Origin: Chitinophagaceae bacterium
GTDB taxonomy: Bacteria; Bacteroidota; Bacteroidia; Chitinophagales; UBA10324
NCBI GenBank assembly: GCA_016717285.1
Contig: JADKFU010000001.1
Span: 310,001-374,000 of the forward strand
Reading direction: 5' to 3'
DNA: 64,000 nt
The first letter of the stretch is position 1; every line of letters starts with the position of its first letter. A model generated the notes under the pieces. The model did no database searches and was not told the origin of the DNA. It saw only the letters and a program-made list of their open reading frames with translations. The position numbers and the translations under genes were made by a program. Below are positions 9,853 through 19,040 of this stretch, piece by piece.

Positions 9853-9860
9853 TACCTTTG
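9853..9860 (+). promoter_or_regulatory. Bacteroidota-type -7 promoter element of gap
   Basis: TACCTTTG matches TAnnTTTG. It lies 43 bp before the gap ATG, which would give a 5' leader of about 35 nt. The -33 element is not clear. Confidence 0.4.
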
Positions 9861-9903
9861 CCGCTCAATTTTCATTCTTCCTCACTAAAATTTGTACTCA
9901 CAA

Positions 9904-10917
9904 ATGTCAACTGTTAAAGTAGCCATCAATGGATTCGGTCGCATCGGCCGCCTTGTATATCGCCAGATTTACCAAATGGAAGGTATAGATGTAGTAGCCA
10001 TCAATGATTTAACCAGCCCTAAAGTGCTTGCGCATCTTTTGAAATACGATTCTGCACAAGGTCGTTTTAATGCCAATGTAACTGCCGGTGAAAGCTCCAT
10101 CACAGTAAATGGCGATGAAGTAAAAATATACGCCCATAAAAATCCGGCTGAAATTCCCTGGAAAAGTCATGAAGTGGATGTGGTGCTGGAATGTACCGGC
10201 TTCTTTACCGATAAAGACAAAGCTGCTGCACACATTACTGCCGGCGCAAAACGGGTAGTGATTTCTGCACCTGCAACCGGTGATCTGAAAACCATAGTAT
10301 TCAATGTAAACCATGAGATATTAGACGGCAGCGAAACCATCATTTCCTGTGCTTCCTGTACCACCAACTGCCTGGCTCCAATGGCAAAAGTTCTGAATGA
10401 TAAATTCGGCATTGAAGTGGGCATCATGACTACCATTCACGCTTATACCAACGATCAGAATACACAAGATGCGCCGCATCCGAAAGGTGATTTGCGCAGG
10501 GCACGTGCTGCTGCTGCCAACATTGTCCCTAACAGCACAGGTGCCGCAAAAGCAATTGGACTTGTACTTCCTGAATTGAAAGGTAAATTGGATGGCAACG
10601 CGCAACGTGTTCCAACCATCACCGGTTCATTGACAGAACTGACCAGCATCCTGAATAAAAAAGTAACAGTGGAGGAAGTGAATGCAGCCATGAAAGCAGC
10701 TTCCAACGAATCGTTCGGTTATACGGAAGATGAAATTGTAAGCACAGATGTAATTGGCATCACGTTCGGTTCACTCTATGACGGCACACAAACAAAAGTG
10801 ATGACTGTCGGTGATAAACAATTGGTGAAAACCGTTTCATGGTACGATAATGAAATGAGTTATGTCTCTCAGTTGGTACGGACGGTGAAGTTTTTCGCCG
10901 GATTAATCAGTAAATAA
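9904..10917 (+). CDS. gap: Glyceraldehyde-3-phosphate dehydrogenase, type I
   Basis: 337 residues from the ATG at 9904; a TTG at 9892 in the same frame would add four residues of no value. The NAD-binding start VKVAINGFGRIGRL, the adenine-ribose Asp in AINDLT, and the active-site SCASCTTNCLAP with catalytic Cys152 are all present. It converts glyceraldehyde-3-phosphate, NAD+ and phosphate to 1,3-bisphosphoglycerate in the cytoplasm. pgk, the next glycolytic enzyme, follows on the same strand after 149 bp that contain a palindromic repeat. Confidence 0.97.
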   Translation: MSTVKVAINGFGRIGRLVYRQIYQMEGIDVVAINDLTSPKVLAHLLKYDSAQGRFNANVTAGESSITVNGDEVKIYAHKNPAEIPWKSHEVDVVLECTGFFTDKDKAAAHITAGAKRVVISAPATGDLKTIVFNVNHEILDGSETIISCASCTTNCLAPMAKVLNDKFGIEVGIMTTIHAYTNDQNTQDAPHPKGDLRRARAAAANIVPNSTGAAKAIGLVLPELKGKLDGNAQRVPTITGSLTELTSILNKKVTVEEVNAAMKAASNESFGYTEDEIVSTDVIGITFGSLYDGTQTKVMTVGDKQLVKTVSWYDNEMSYVSQLVRTVKFFAGLISK

Positions 10918-10925
10918 AATCATTG

Positions 10926-10988
10926 AATGGCAGAATGGTTAAATGGCTCAAATGATTGAGTCGTTTGACCATTTATCCATTTAACCAT
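10926..10988. repeat. Palindromic array of degenerate 8-bp repeats between gap and pgk
   Basis: AATGG-type units recur every 8 bp on the left (10926, 10934, 10942), and their complement recurs every 8 bp on the right, ending in CCATTTAACCAT. The outer 12 bp (ATGGTTAAATGG at 10935-10946 and CCATTTAACCAT at 10977-10988) are perfectly complementary, so the transcript could fold into a long hairpin without a T-tract. It could act as an mRNA processing or stability element; this is inference. Confidence 0.6.
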
Positions 10989-11066
10989 GTAGCACCCTCC
11001 TAAATTGTTATCAATGTGATGCTACAAACAAACATTTTAATCATCAGGCTCAATTACTTGTAAAAG

Positions 11067-12266
11067 ATGAAAACAGTTGCCGATTACAACTTCAAAGACA
11101 CACGCGCATTGATTCGTGTTGACTTCAACGTGCCGCTTGACAAAGTAACTTTTGTAGTCAAGGATGATACACGCATTCGTGGTGCAGTAAAAACAATCAA
11201 TAAAATATTGAGTGATGGCGGATCAGTGATTCTGATGTCGCACTTAGGCAGACCGAAAGGCGGACCGGAAGACAAATATTCACTGCGCCATGTTGTCGAA
11301 ACCACTTCCAATTTATTGAATCGTCCGGTGAAGTTTGTAACGGATTGTGTTGGACAAGAAGTTGCAAATACAGCGGCAGCATTAAAACCCGGAGAAGTAT
11401 TGTTACTGGAAAATCTTCGCTTTCATCCGGAGGAAGAAAAGGGCGATGAAGCTTTTGCAAAACAATTGTCGGAGTTAGGTGATGTGTATGTGAATGATGC
11501 TTTTGGAACGGCACATCGTGCACACGCTTCCACTACAATTGTTGCCAATTATTTTCTTCCGGAAAAAAAAATGTTTGGTTTCCTCATGGCTTCAGAGCTG
11601 GAGAACGCAGACAAAGCCATTCTGAATCCTGCCAAACCTTTCACTGCAATTATAGGCGGTGCGAAAGTTTCAGATAAAATATTGATCATTGAACAATTGC
11701 TCGACAAAGCTGATAACATTATCATCGGTGGTGGAATGGCTTACACATTTTTTAAAGCAATGGGTGGAAATATCGGCAATTCCCTTTGTGAAGAAGACCG
11801 TCTCGATCATGCTATTCAATTGTTGAAGAAAGCGGAAGAAAAAAATGTAAATATTTTATTGCCGGTTGATTCTGTTACGGCTGATGCATTCAGTAATGAA
11901 GCCAGCCGTGGTTTGTGCGAAAGCATGAGCATCACAACAGGATACATGGGTTTGGATATCGGTCCAAAAGCGATTGCAGAATTTAAAAAGGTGATACTCG
12001 ATTCAAAAACAATTTTGTGGAACGGACCGATGGGTGTTTTTGAATTCAGCAATTTTCAGGAAGGGACGAAGAGCATTGCGCTTGCGGTGGCAGAAGCTAC
12101 ATCGAATGGTGCCTATTCATTGATAGGAGGTGGAGATTCCGTATCCGCTATCAATAAATTCAAATTGGCTGATCAGGTGAGTTATGTTTCAACCGGCGGA
12201 GGTGCGATGCTGGAATATTTTGAAGGTAAAGTATTGCCCGGCGTTGCAGCAATCCAAAAAGTATAG
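11067..12266 (+). CDS. pgk: Phosphoglycerate kinase
   Basis: 399 residues, standard length. N-domain signatures: RALIRVDFNVPLD, ILMSHLGRPKG, ENLRFHPEEEKGD, DVYVNDAFGTAHRAHAS. C-domain nucleotide site: AIIGGAKVSDKI, WNGPMGVFE and SLIGGGDSVSAI. It transfers phosphate from 1,3-bisphosphoglycerate to ADP in glycolysis. It lies downstream of gap, with which it may be cotranscribed, and a strong terminator follows. Confidence 0.97.
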   Translation: MKTVADYNFKDTRALIRVDFNVPLDKVTFVVKDDTRIRGAVKTINKILSDGGSVILMSHLGRPKGGPEDKYSLRHVVETTSNLLNRPVKFVTDCVGQEVANTAAALKPGEVLLLENLRFHPEEEKGDEAFAKQLSELGDVYVNDAFGTAHRAHASTTIVANYFLPEKKMFGFLMASELENADKAILNPAKPFTAIIGGAKVSDKILIIEQLLDKADNIIIGGGMAYTFFKAMGGNIGNSLCEEDRLDHAIQLLKKAEEKNVNILLPVDSVTADAFSNEASRGLCESMSITTGYMGLDIGPKAIAEFKKVILDSKTILWNGPMGVFEFSNFQEGTKSIALAVAEATSNGAYSLIGGGDSVSAINKFKLADQVSYVSTGGGAMLEYFEGKVLPGVAAIQKV

Positions 12267-12351
12267 AATAATACTTACAAAGGCAAATCTGAGTTGAAAA
12301 GGTTTGGATTTAGCTCTGGCCTTTAGTATAAATTGCAATAGGCTTTTTAAT

Positions 12352-12391
12352 AAAATCACCTCACAGATTTTCAACACTGTGAGGTGATTTT
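12352..12391 (+). terminator. Intrinsic terminator after pgk
   Basis: A perfect 15-bp stem (AAAATCACCTCACAG / CTGTGAGGTGATTTT) with a 10-base loop, ending in a short T-rich stretch. Confidence 0.75.
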
Positions 12392-12587
12392 ATTTATGTA
12401 AATCATTTCCTGAATTTAATTTTTCAGAAGAAATACGCGGGAAGCAAACACTTCAAAATCTTTTTTCCTTACTCTGTTGATTGCTTATTTTAGCCGCGAA
12501 GGAATAATTTGATTAAAACCACCAACAGGTAGCAGATAAACTGCTATTCAGGATTTAAAAAGTAGGTTTTATAAAATTTCATTATTT

Positions 12588-12595
12588 TAACTTTG
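12588..12595 (+). promoter_or_regulatory. Bacteroidota-type -7 promoter element
   Basis: TAACTTTG matches TAnnTTTG, 14 bp before the ATG of the following lipoprotein gene, which would give a very short leader. No good -33 element is seen. Confidence 0.35.
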
Positions 12596-12609
12596 AACAA
12601 CTTTTTAAT

Positions 12610-14100
12610 ATGAAAAAAATGAAACAGCCAATGATCAGGAGCATGCAAGCGCTTGTTTTTATCCTGATTATTTCAATAGGTTGCAAATCTACCGGGCATG
12701 GCAAGCATCGTGGAGCATCGGGTAAAGGATCGGAAGATGCTGAAAATATTGCTGCTGCAACTCCAAATGGCACTGCTGATATACAAATTGCCATTTCCAC
12801 TTCCCATGAAGTTTCACTTTATAAACAAATACATGCCGGTTGTGTAATTGATATTTTTTTTACTAAAGGAATGGTCGCGCGCAATGTGTTGGCAGATCCT
12901 TATTTTTCCTGGCTGAAAGCGCTCAATCTTAACTCTTTACAATATAGCGGTGGAAGTCCTTCAGATCATGAGCATGTGATTATTAATGACACCCTGATCA
13001 ACGGAGGCAAAGGAGACGGATACAACATCCGTCGTTCAGATGTTGAGGCAAGAGGTGAATCTTATGAAGGAATACTGGATGGTGTAGCTACTGTAAAATT
13101 CGGAGTCGATTTTTTCAACCAGTATTGTGCATTGCTTCACAAATTAAACGTTCGCGGCGATGTGGCTGCTAACGTACAAAGCGGCACGCTGCCTGAGTTG
13201 TATTGGAAGATAAAACGCGCCAATGCACAACGCGTGATCTTTGGCATGGAACAAAATCTCACCAGCAATGCGCATGTTTTTCCGGATGGAACAAGCTACC
13301 GTAAAAAAATTTCGCAGTGGATAGATTCCGTAGAGCATAAATTTCCCGGTATCATTACAGTAGTCGATGCTGCACCGGTTCATAAGCAAACTGCAAAATT
13401 TGCAACATGGAACTCGCAACTCAAAGGAATTCAGGGTGACGAAGCAAGACTGTATCTCTGGGATAAAGACATATTGGATTCAAAGGATGATGCAGCGGTA
13501 AGCATGGCTGAAATCAACCAGGCGTTTTCACAAACGATTCCGCATTGGTTTGATATTTTCAAGAGCACTTTTCCTGGTAAGAGAGTTTCTGTTTGTCAAT
13601 GGGGAATTAAGGCGAAAAGCAGCATTCACAATAATATGACGGGATGCTTGTATATAGGTAAATTTTATGAATTCATGATTCGCTACAATAAAGCAAATGA
13701 TAACCTGATTGGCTACGCCTGCTTTATGTCGTTGAAAAGCCTGAACCGTGGAGATGGCGGTAAAGGAGATGCAGACAATTTTTATAAGACATTGAAAAAC
13801 TGCGGCCTTCTTTTTACAGGCAATAAAAAGGTGGATGACATTGAGATCACCGGCTTCAATGGTGTGAGTGGTGTGGGTTGTAGTGAAAATGGCAATTATG
13901 CTTTGTTGCTGATAAATGAAACGGGTAGTGAAGTAAATTTAGCCGGTATAAAAATTAACGGTGCAAGTACAACAGGAAAAATTTTTACTATGAATTCTGT
14001 TTCGGCATCCTCATTGGACAGTTATGATGTGAAGGAAGCAGTTAACAAGGGAAGTGCTGTTTCACTCAAACCATATTCGGTGAATGTGATTACTTTTTGA
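12610..14100 (+). CDS. Putative glycoside-hydrolase-like lipoprotein, family not assigned
   Basis: 496 residues. A lipoprotein signal ends at ISIGC with Cys25, then a low-complexity, Gly/Lys/Ala-rich linker to about residue 60. The rest reads like a (beta/alpha)8 hydrolase of clan A type: FGVDFFNQYCALLHKLNVRGDVAANVQSG, RVIFGMEQNLTSNAHVFP (a possible acidic site in GMEQN), and RVSVCQWGIKAKSSIHNN late in the barrel. A beta-sandwich ends in SLKPYSVNVITF, as seen after catalytic domains of arabinofuranosidase- or GH30-like enzymes. I cannot place it in a named family. It is probably anchored in the envelope and may act on a polysaccharide. The neighbours do not clarify its substrate. Confidence 0.55.
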   Translation: MKKMKQPMIRSMQALVFILIISIGCKSTGHGKHRGASGKGSEDAENIAAATPNGTADIQIAISTSHEVSLYKQIHAGCVIDIFFTKGMVARNVLADPYFSWLKALNLNSLQYSGGSPSDHEHVIINDTLINGGKGDGYNIRRSDVEARGESYEGILDGVATVKFGVDFFNQYCALLHKLNVRGDVAANVQSGTLPELYWKIKRANAQRVIFGMEQNLTSNAHVFPDGTSYRKKISQWIDSVEHKFPGIITVVDAAPVHKQTAKFATWNSQLKGIQGDEARLYLWDKDILDSKDDAAVSMAEINQAFSQTIPHWFDIFKSTFPGKRVSVCQWGIKAKSSIHNNMTGCLYIGKFYEFMIRYNKANDNLIGYACFMSLKSLNRGDGGKGDADNFYKTLKNCGLLFTGNKKVDDIEITGFNGVSGVGCSENGNYALLLINETGSEVNLAGIKINGASTTGKIFTMNSVSASSLDSYDVKEAVNKGSAVSLKPYSVNVITF

Positions 14101-14207
14101 TTTTTTGAAAGCTTAAAAGCCGCGAAAGCATAAGCAATCACGAATGATCGAACTTCTTTTCTTTTTTCGGATAAACAAACCGAATTTAGCTCATTGAATC
14201 AGGACTT

Positions 14208-14729
14208 ATGATTTCCCAATCTGCTCAGCCCGATCCCATCGATCAATTGCTGGATAAAATTACTAAAGAAGTGAAGCGTGAAGAAGAGCAGTTGCTCGCT
14301 TCGTTTCTGCAACGTGCTGTGGCTCGCACCATTGATACAGCTATAATAGCAGGAGCTGCTTATGGTTTGCAGGCTTTATCGATCTATTTCATAACCCGCG
14401 ACGATCCTTACAATGTTGAATTTATTACCATGAGTGTTCGCCAGGCGATGCCTGCATTCGCGCTCATGCTTTGGGTGTTGTTGTATTCACCTGTTATGGA
14501 AAGCACGGGAGGAACAGTTGGCAAGCGTATCATGCGCATTAAGTTGGTTGATTTGAATACAAGGCAGATACCTGTTTTCAGAATGTGTGCAGCCCGTTCA
14601 TGGATCTACCTTATATTGGTTGTGCTTGCCGGATTGCCCGCTGTTTTGAGCTGCCTTGCTTATTTCATTTCAGATTACCACCAAACATGGCATGACAAAC
14701 TCACCAATATGATTTGTGTTAAAAACTAA
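14208..14729 (+). CDS. RDD family integral membrane protein
   Basis: 173 residues with three hydrophobic segments. The conserved RDD features are seen as RAVARTIDTAIIAGAAY, then ESTGGTVGKRIMRIKLVDL before the second membrane pair, and QTWHDKLTNMICVK at the C-terminus. RDD proteins are small inner-membrane proteins of mostly unknown role, some suggested to be ion antiporters. The ATG at 14208 gives a charged cytoplasmic N-terminus before the first segment. It is followed 57 bp later by the TlpA-like gene. Confidence 0.88.
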   Translation: MISQSAQPDPIDQLLDKITKEVKREEEQLLASFLQRAVARTIDTAIIAGAAYGLQALSIYFITRDDPYNVEFITMSVRQAMPAFALMLWVLLYSPVMESTGGTVGKRIMRIKLVDLNTRQIPVFRMCAARSWIYLILVVLAGLPAVLSCLAYFISDYHQTWHDKLTNMICVKN

Positions 14730-14786
14730 CCGCCATTTTTGTTTTCTTCACGGTAGCAATAACTCTTTATTTAATAATTAAACACC

Positions 14787-16001
14787 ATGCTCTTCCTTCA
14801 ATTACTTTTCTCAGTGCTATCATTTTTCAGTATTGCAGAAATAAAACCTGCCGGAATACAGACCGGAATTTGGCGTGGTATATTGACTACCAACGGTGGC
14901 GAGTTGCCATTTAATTTCGAAACAAAATACATTGGAGGTAAACTTCAGTTGATCATCCTGAATGGTGAAGAAAGAATTGCAGTGGATGAAATAAATATGG
15001 CAGATGACAGTGTATTTATCCGGCTTCCAGTATTCGATTCTGAATTCAGGTTGAAGTATACGCCACAAACTTTAACAGGTTTATGGATCAATCATTCACG
15101 CAAAGTGAATAATGTTTTTCCGTTTAAAGCGGAATTCGGCAAGGCGTATCGTTTCACTTCTGAAACTTTGAAGCCGGTTGATAATATATCTGGTAAATGG
15201 GAAGTTGATTTCAGCAAAGGCACGGAGGATAGTTCAAAGGCAGTTGGTATTTTTATTCAATCAGGTAACGACCTGACCGGCACATTCCTCACTACATCAG
15301 GAGACTACCGGTATTTAGCCGGCACTGTTCAGGGCAATGAAATGTTGCTTTCCTGTTTTGACGGATCACATGCGTTTCTGTTTAAAGCCACAATTGATCC
15401 CGCCGGTGTTTTGAACGGCATGTATTATTCTGGAAACCATTGGCAGGAACCCTGGATAGCTCATCGGAATAAAGGATTTGAATTGCCGGATCCTGCTTCT
15501 TTACTTCAATTGAAAGCGGGATATGATAAACTTGCTTTTTCATTTCCTGATGCCAAAGGAAATATGGTTTCACTTGCTGATCAGCAGTTTCAGAATAAAG
15601 CGGTGATTGTTCAGGTGATGGGATCGTGGTGTCCTAACTGTATGGATGAAGTGGCTTTCTTTTCACCATTGTATGATCAATATCATTCAAAAGGATTAGA
15701 GATCATTGGCCTTTCATATGAAAAAGCAGTAGGGGAGAAAGCCATTCAAAATATTGAAAGACTCAAACAACGGTTCAATGTGCATTATACCATTTTGCTG
15801 GCCGGTGAGCCCGGTGCCGATGCCATAAAAACACTTCCGATGCTTACAGGTATGTTTGCTTATCCTACTACTTTTTTTATTGACAAAACGGGAAATCTGC
15901 GTAAAATTTATTCAGGCATAAATGGCCCGGCAACAGGTAACGAATATGAGCAGTGGAAGGATGATACACGCGGATTGGTGGAAAAATTATTGTCGGAATA
16001 A
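14787..16001 (+). CDS. TlpA-type thioredoxin-fold protein, exported
   Basis: 404 residues. A hydrophobic N-terminus suggests a signal peptide or anchor. Residues about 25-230 form a beta-rich domain with internal similarity (VWR/KWEVDF...), as found in many Bacteroidota TlpA-like proteins. The C-terminal 150 residues are a redoxin domain with active-site WCPNC at residues 281-285 (GSWCPNCMDEVAFFSPLY) and a cis-Pro region AYPTTFFIDKTG. It is expected to be a periplasmic thiol-disulfide oxidoreductase. It shares a strand with the RDD gene and with a second thioredoxin-like secreted protein. Confidence 0.88.
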   Translation: MLFLQLLFSVLSFFSIAEIKPAGIQTGIWRGILTTNGGELPFNFETKYIGGKLQLIILNGEERIAVDEINMADDSVFIRLPVFDSEFRLKYTPQTLTGLWINHSRKVNNVFPFKAEFGKAYRFTSETLKPVDNISGKWEVDFSKGTEDSSKAVGIFIQSGNDLTGTFLTTSGDYRYLAGTVQGNEMLLSCFDGSHAFLFKATIDPAGVLNGMYYSGNHWQEPWIAHRNKGFELPDPASLLQLKAGYDKLAFSFPDAKGNMVSLADQQFQNKAVIVQVMGSWCPNCMDEVAFFSPLYDQYHSKGLEIIGLSYEKAVGEKAIQNIERLKQRFNVHYTILLAGEPGADAIKTLPMLTGMFAYPTTFFIDKTGNLRKIYSGINGPATGNEYEQWKDDTRGLVEKLLSE

Positions 16002-16061
16002 ATGGATGCTTGTTCACAATTGTTTTTGTGCAACTATGCACCCGGGGAGCTATATAAAATG

Positions 16062-16090
16062 TTGCTGATTTCCTGATTATTGTATCTTCG
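16062..16090 (+). promoter_or_regulatory. Promoter of the Omp28-like gene
   Basis: TTG at 16062-16064 and TATCTTCG at 16083-16090 are separated by 18 bp, close to the Bacteroidota -33/-7 pattern TTG-N19-TAnnTTTG. This supports the ATG at 16131 over the upstream TTG at 16080, because the latter codon would lie within the promoter. Confidence 0.5.
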
Positions 16091-16130
16091 CGGAGCCTCC
16101 AAAAATTTCATTCAAAAACCAACTTGCTTC

Positions 16131-18173
16131 ATGAAAAAAATTACACTCTTAATTGTTGTTTTAGCAATGTTTACTTCATTGCAGCCATCTCAGGCACAGG
16201 CGCCAAAATATGCCATGTTTGAGCATTTTACACAAGCCAGTTGCGGACCTTGTGCCCAACAAAATCCGGGATTTCAATCCAGTATACTTGATCCCAACCC
16301 AAGCACCGTGCGTCACATCGCCTACCACACTTCCTGGCCTGGATATGATCCTATGTATAATCTTAATCCAAACCAGAGTGATGAACGCGTGACCTATTAT
16401 AATGTAGGCGGAGTTCCGGAAGTTCACCTTTTGGGAAATGTGAAAGTCAGTTCACCGGGTGGTTTTGTTCAACAGGATGTTGATGATCAGGTAGCTGCTA
16501 CAAGTCCAATTAAAATTACTGTTTTAGACGTTGACAATGGAACATCGCATGATGTAACAATCACGGTGTATTCTGTTGGAACACCCCCAGCCGGTAATCT
16601 GAAAATCCGCACTGCAATTGTGGAACGTAATGTTAATTATACAAGCCCTCCCGGAAATAACGGTGAAAAATATTTCCCGAATGTATTTCGTGAGATGCTT
16701 CCTTCCACGGCCGGTGATGTTATCGTTCTTGCTGCTCAGGGTGGATCGGTTGTATTCAATTATACCTATGATGAAAATGCTGCCTGGAATATGGATGAAA
16801 TCGCATTGATTGCTTTTGTTCAAAACGAATCCACGAAAGAAATTTACAACTGCGGTGCATCTTTCGATCCCAGTGCTGCCATTGCTGATCCTGTTGCACT
16901 TACTTCCTCAGGCACTGTAGGATCTGTTGCTACTTTTACTCTTGATGCCACCAATAACAGTACTGCTTTACAGGATTACTCCTACACACTCACTGCAACT
17001 GCTCCTCTTGACTGGTCAGGTGAATTTGTAGCAAACGGTACTACTTACAGCTCAACTGCAACCGTTACGATGGCTGCCGGAGCAGTTGTTCCCGTAACGA
17101 TCAACGTTACTCCGGGTGCTACAGCGGCAATGGGAATTTATACGCTTTCCATTCAGTCACTCACAAGCCCTAATGAGGATCCTGTTGTAAAATCAGTGTA
17201 TGTATTTTCAGGTGTTACCGAGCTTGTGGTGAATAATGCTGCAATGGCTCCTGCAACGGCTACCTTTCTTCAAACATCTTATACTACTGCTTTTGCCAGT
17301 GCAGGTTCTACTTCCTACGCATTTTTGAATTCATCACTTGCGCAACGTGCTTCACAGGAAAGTTCTTTGACTGGTGTAAAGAATATGTATTACAATGTCG
17401 GATGGTATTTTCCTGCTTTTACAGATGATTTTGTGACGGAGCTGATGGCTTTTATGGATAATGGCGGAAATCTGTTTATTAGCGGCCAGGATATAGGATG
17501 GGATGTTTGGACGGACCCTGCAGATTTAGGTCATGCCACTCCACTTTCCCAACAGTTTTTCAATGATTATATGTTTGCAGATTTTATTGACGATGGCAGT
17601 ACTGCCAACAAGCCGCTTACCGCGAATACCGCTGATCCGGTATTCGGAGCCCTCGGTTCAACACTGATCAACTATTATTATACAAGCACCTATTTCTTTC
17701 CCGATCAGATTGTACCTTATGGAATTGGCACACCCATTTTTTATTACAATAACAACACAGCAAAAACTGCCGGAGTGCGTGGAGATAATGGAACTTATAA
17801 AACAGTTTACATAGCACCAGGCATTGAAATGCTGGGTACGCCAACAAATAAAACTGCCATCATTAAAACAGCTTATGATTGGTTTTATGGTGTTACCGGA
17901 ACCGGAAATATTGTAGCTGCAAACGAACAAATGGGACAGAATTTCCCGAATCCCGGCAACGAGATTACGTACATTCCTGTTTCTGGTCTCACTGAAGACA
18001 TGACCTTAACGGTAATGGATCAATTGGGCCGTACCCTGATTTCCCAACAGGTACCTAAAAACGCCAGCACAGTTACAGTGAACATTACTTCACTCAGTAA
18101 TGGTGTTTATTTCTATCGTTTGGCAAATGCATCAAATCAGGGCATAACCAAAAGCATGGAAGTAGCACGTTAG
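16131..18173 (+). CDS. Omp28-like thioredoxin-fold secreted protein with T9SS type A sorting domain
   Basis: 680 residues from the ATG at 16131 (signal peptide MKKITLLIVVLAMFTSLQ...AQA). Residues about 25-250 resemble the Omp28-related family: FEHFTQASCGPCAQQNPGFQ with a thioredoxin-like CGPC at residues 38-41, and GGVPEVHLLGN at the cis-Pro position. A beta-sandwich region follows, then a segment with NGGNLFISGQDIGWD, similar to the flavodoxin-like/ThuA-like folds often found in T9SS proteins. The C-terminus is a type A sorting domain (QNFPNPGNEITYIPV...NGVYFYRL). A surface redox or adhesion role is possible; function is unproven. Confidence 0.83.
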   Translation: MKKITLLIVVLAMFTSLQPSQAQAPKYAMFEHFTQASCGPCAQQNPGFQSSILDPNPSTVRHIAYHTSWPGYDPMYNLNPNQSDERVTYYNVGGVPEVHLLGNVKVSSPGGFVQQDVDDQVAATSPIKITVLDVDNGTSHDVTITVYSVGTPPAGNLKIRTAIVERNVNYTSPPGNNGEKYFPNVFREMLPSTAGDVIVLAAQGGSVVFNYTYDENAAWNMDEIALIAFVQNESTKEIYNCGASFDPSAAIADPVALTSSGTVGSVATFTLDATNNSTALQDYSYTLTATAPLDWSGEFVANGTTYSSTATVTMAAGAVVPVTINVTPGATAAMGIYTLSIQSLTSPNEDPVVKSVYVFSGVTELVVNNAAMAPATATFLQTSYTTAFASAGSTSYAFLNSSLAQRASQESSLTGVKNMYYNVGWYFPAFTDDFVTELMAFMDNGGNLFISGQDIGWDVWTDPADLGHATPLSQQFFNDYMFADFIDDGSTANKPLTANTADPVFGALGSTLINYYYTSTYFFPDQIVPYGIGTPIFYYNNNTAKTAGVRGDNGTYKTVYIAPGIEMLGTPTNKTAIIKTAYDWFYGVTGTGNIVAANEQMGQNFPNPGNEITYIPVSGLTEDMTLTVMDQLGRTLISQQVPKNASTVTVNITSLSNGVYFYRLANASNQGITKSMEVAR

Positions 18174-18198
18174 TCCTTATCAGTCTTAAAATTATTGG

Positions 18199-18233
18199 AA
18201 ACGGAATTCTTACAGGGTTCCGTTTTCTTTTTT
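18199..18233 (+). terminator. Intrinsic terminator overlapping the end of the opposite gene
   Basis: An 8-bp stem (AAACGGAA / TTCCGTTT) with an 11-base loop and a T-rich tail. It terminates the Omp28-like gene. The right arm and tail encode the last codons of the convergent methyltransferase gene, whose stop is at 18210-18212. Confidence 0.75.
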
Positions 18234-18803
18234 TAGAATCATGAAAAGCTCGCGGCCTGCTCTTGGAACAATCGAGTTGGTTGCTCTTTCGAATGTGCGC
18301 AGGGTAAAATAAGGCCGGAAATGTTTTAGGTATTCTTCCCTCGTTCCTCCGAAAGGAGGACCATCTTTCATCAAAGGATCATCAAAAAGTAATCCTGCCA
18401 GTGTGCCCGGCGTGGCCAGTAATGAATACATTTTTTTTGCATAGGCAGACCGGAGTGCCGGATCCAGTGCACAGAAGAAAGTTTGTTCGATAATCAGGTC
18501 ATAAATACCGTTATGTTCAAAAAAGTTTTCATGGACCAAATGAGCTTTTGGAAAAGAAGGATATTTCTCTTCAAAATTCAGAAGCGGTGTTTTGGAAATG
18601 TCCAGCATAAATACATTATTGAAGCCCTGATCTAAAAGGAAGGCTGCTTCATGACCATTGCCTGCACCTGGAATTAAAATCCTCGCGGATTTATCTTTTA
18701 GCTGTTCAAAATAGGATTTTAATGGCGGGGAAACAGTACCGATATCCCAACCGGTTTCCTGATTTTTATACCGTGCTTCCCAATAAGCGGCATCCAGCTT
18801 CAT
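18210..18803 (-). CDS. SAM-dependent methyltransferase, thiopurine S-methyltransferase (TPMT)-like family
   Basis: 197 residues from the ATG at 18803; an in-frame TTG at 18821 is less likely. Motif I is ARILIPGAGNGHEAAFL, followed by a VFMLDISKTPL acidic loop and YDLIIEQTFFCALDP. The N-terminal WEARYKNQETGWDIG and late PPFGGTREEY motifs are typical of the bacterial TPMT-like/TehB-like group. It is cytoplasmic; the substrate is unknown and could be a thiol, halide or metalloid. It is a single gene convergent with the preceding one. Confidence 0.88.
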   Translation of the reverse strand: MKLDAAYWEARYKNQETGWDIGTVSPPLKSYFEQLKDKSARILIPGAGNGHEAAFLLDQGFNNVFMLDISKTPLLNFEEKYPSFPKAHLVHENFFEHNGIYDLIIEQTFFCALDPALRSAYAKKMYSLLATPGTLAGLLFDDPLMKDGPPFGGTREEYLKHFRPYFTLRTFERATNSIVPRAGRELFMILKKENGTL

Positions 18804-18989
18804 AGTTTGATTTTTTAGCAAATTATCAAATTTTTTATTTGCCGAAATCGATAGTTGACTTTATGAAAATGAATGGAATGACAGTAGTACCACAATAATT
18901 TCCCGGAAAAAACATTATTGCCTCCATTGCACCATCACGGTGAAAATACCAAAATTTGATACTTTAAATGGAACAATAAAAAATTACTT

Positions 18990-18997
18990 TATCTTTG
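18990..18997 (+). promoter_or_regulatory. Bacteroidota-type -7 promoter element
   Basis: TATCTTTG matches TAnnTTTG, 43 bp before the start of the following lipoprotein gene. The -33 element is unclear. Confidence 0.4.
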
Positions 18998-19040
18998 GCC
19001 ACCTCCTTAACAGCAACCTTTTAGAACTAAATTTTAGAAA

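Larger units (their letters stand above)
12267..12609. other. Intergenic region after pgk, 343 bp
   Basis: It contains the pgk terminator (12352-12391) and, just before the next gene, a TAACTTTG promoter-like element. I see no gene or RNA in the rest. Confidence 0.5.
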
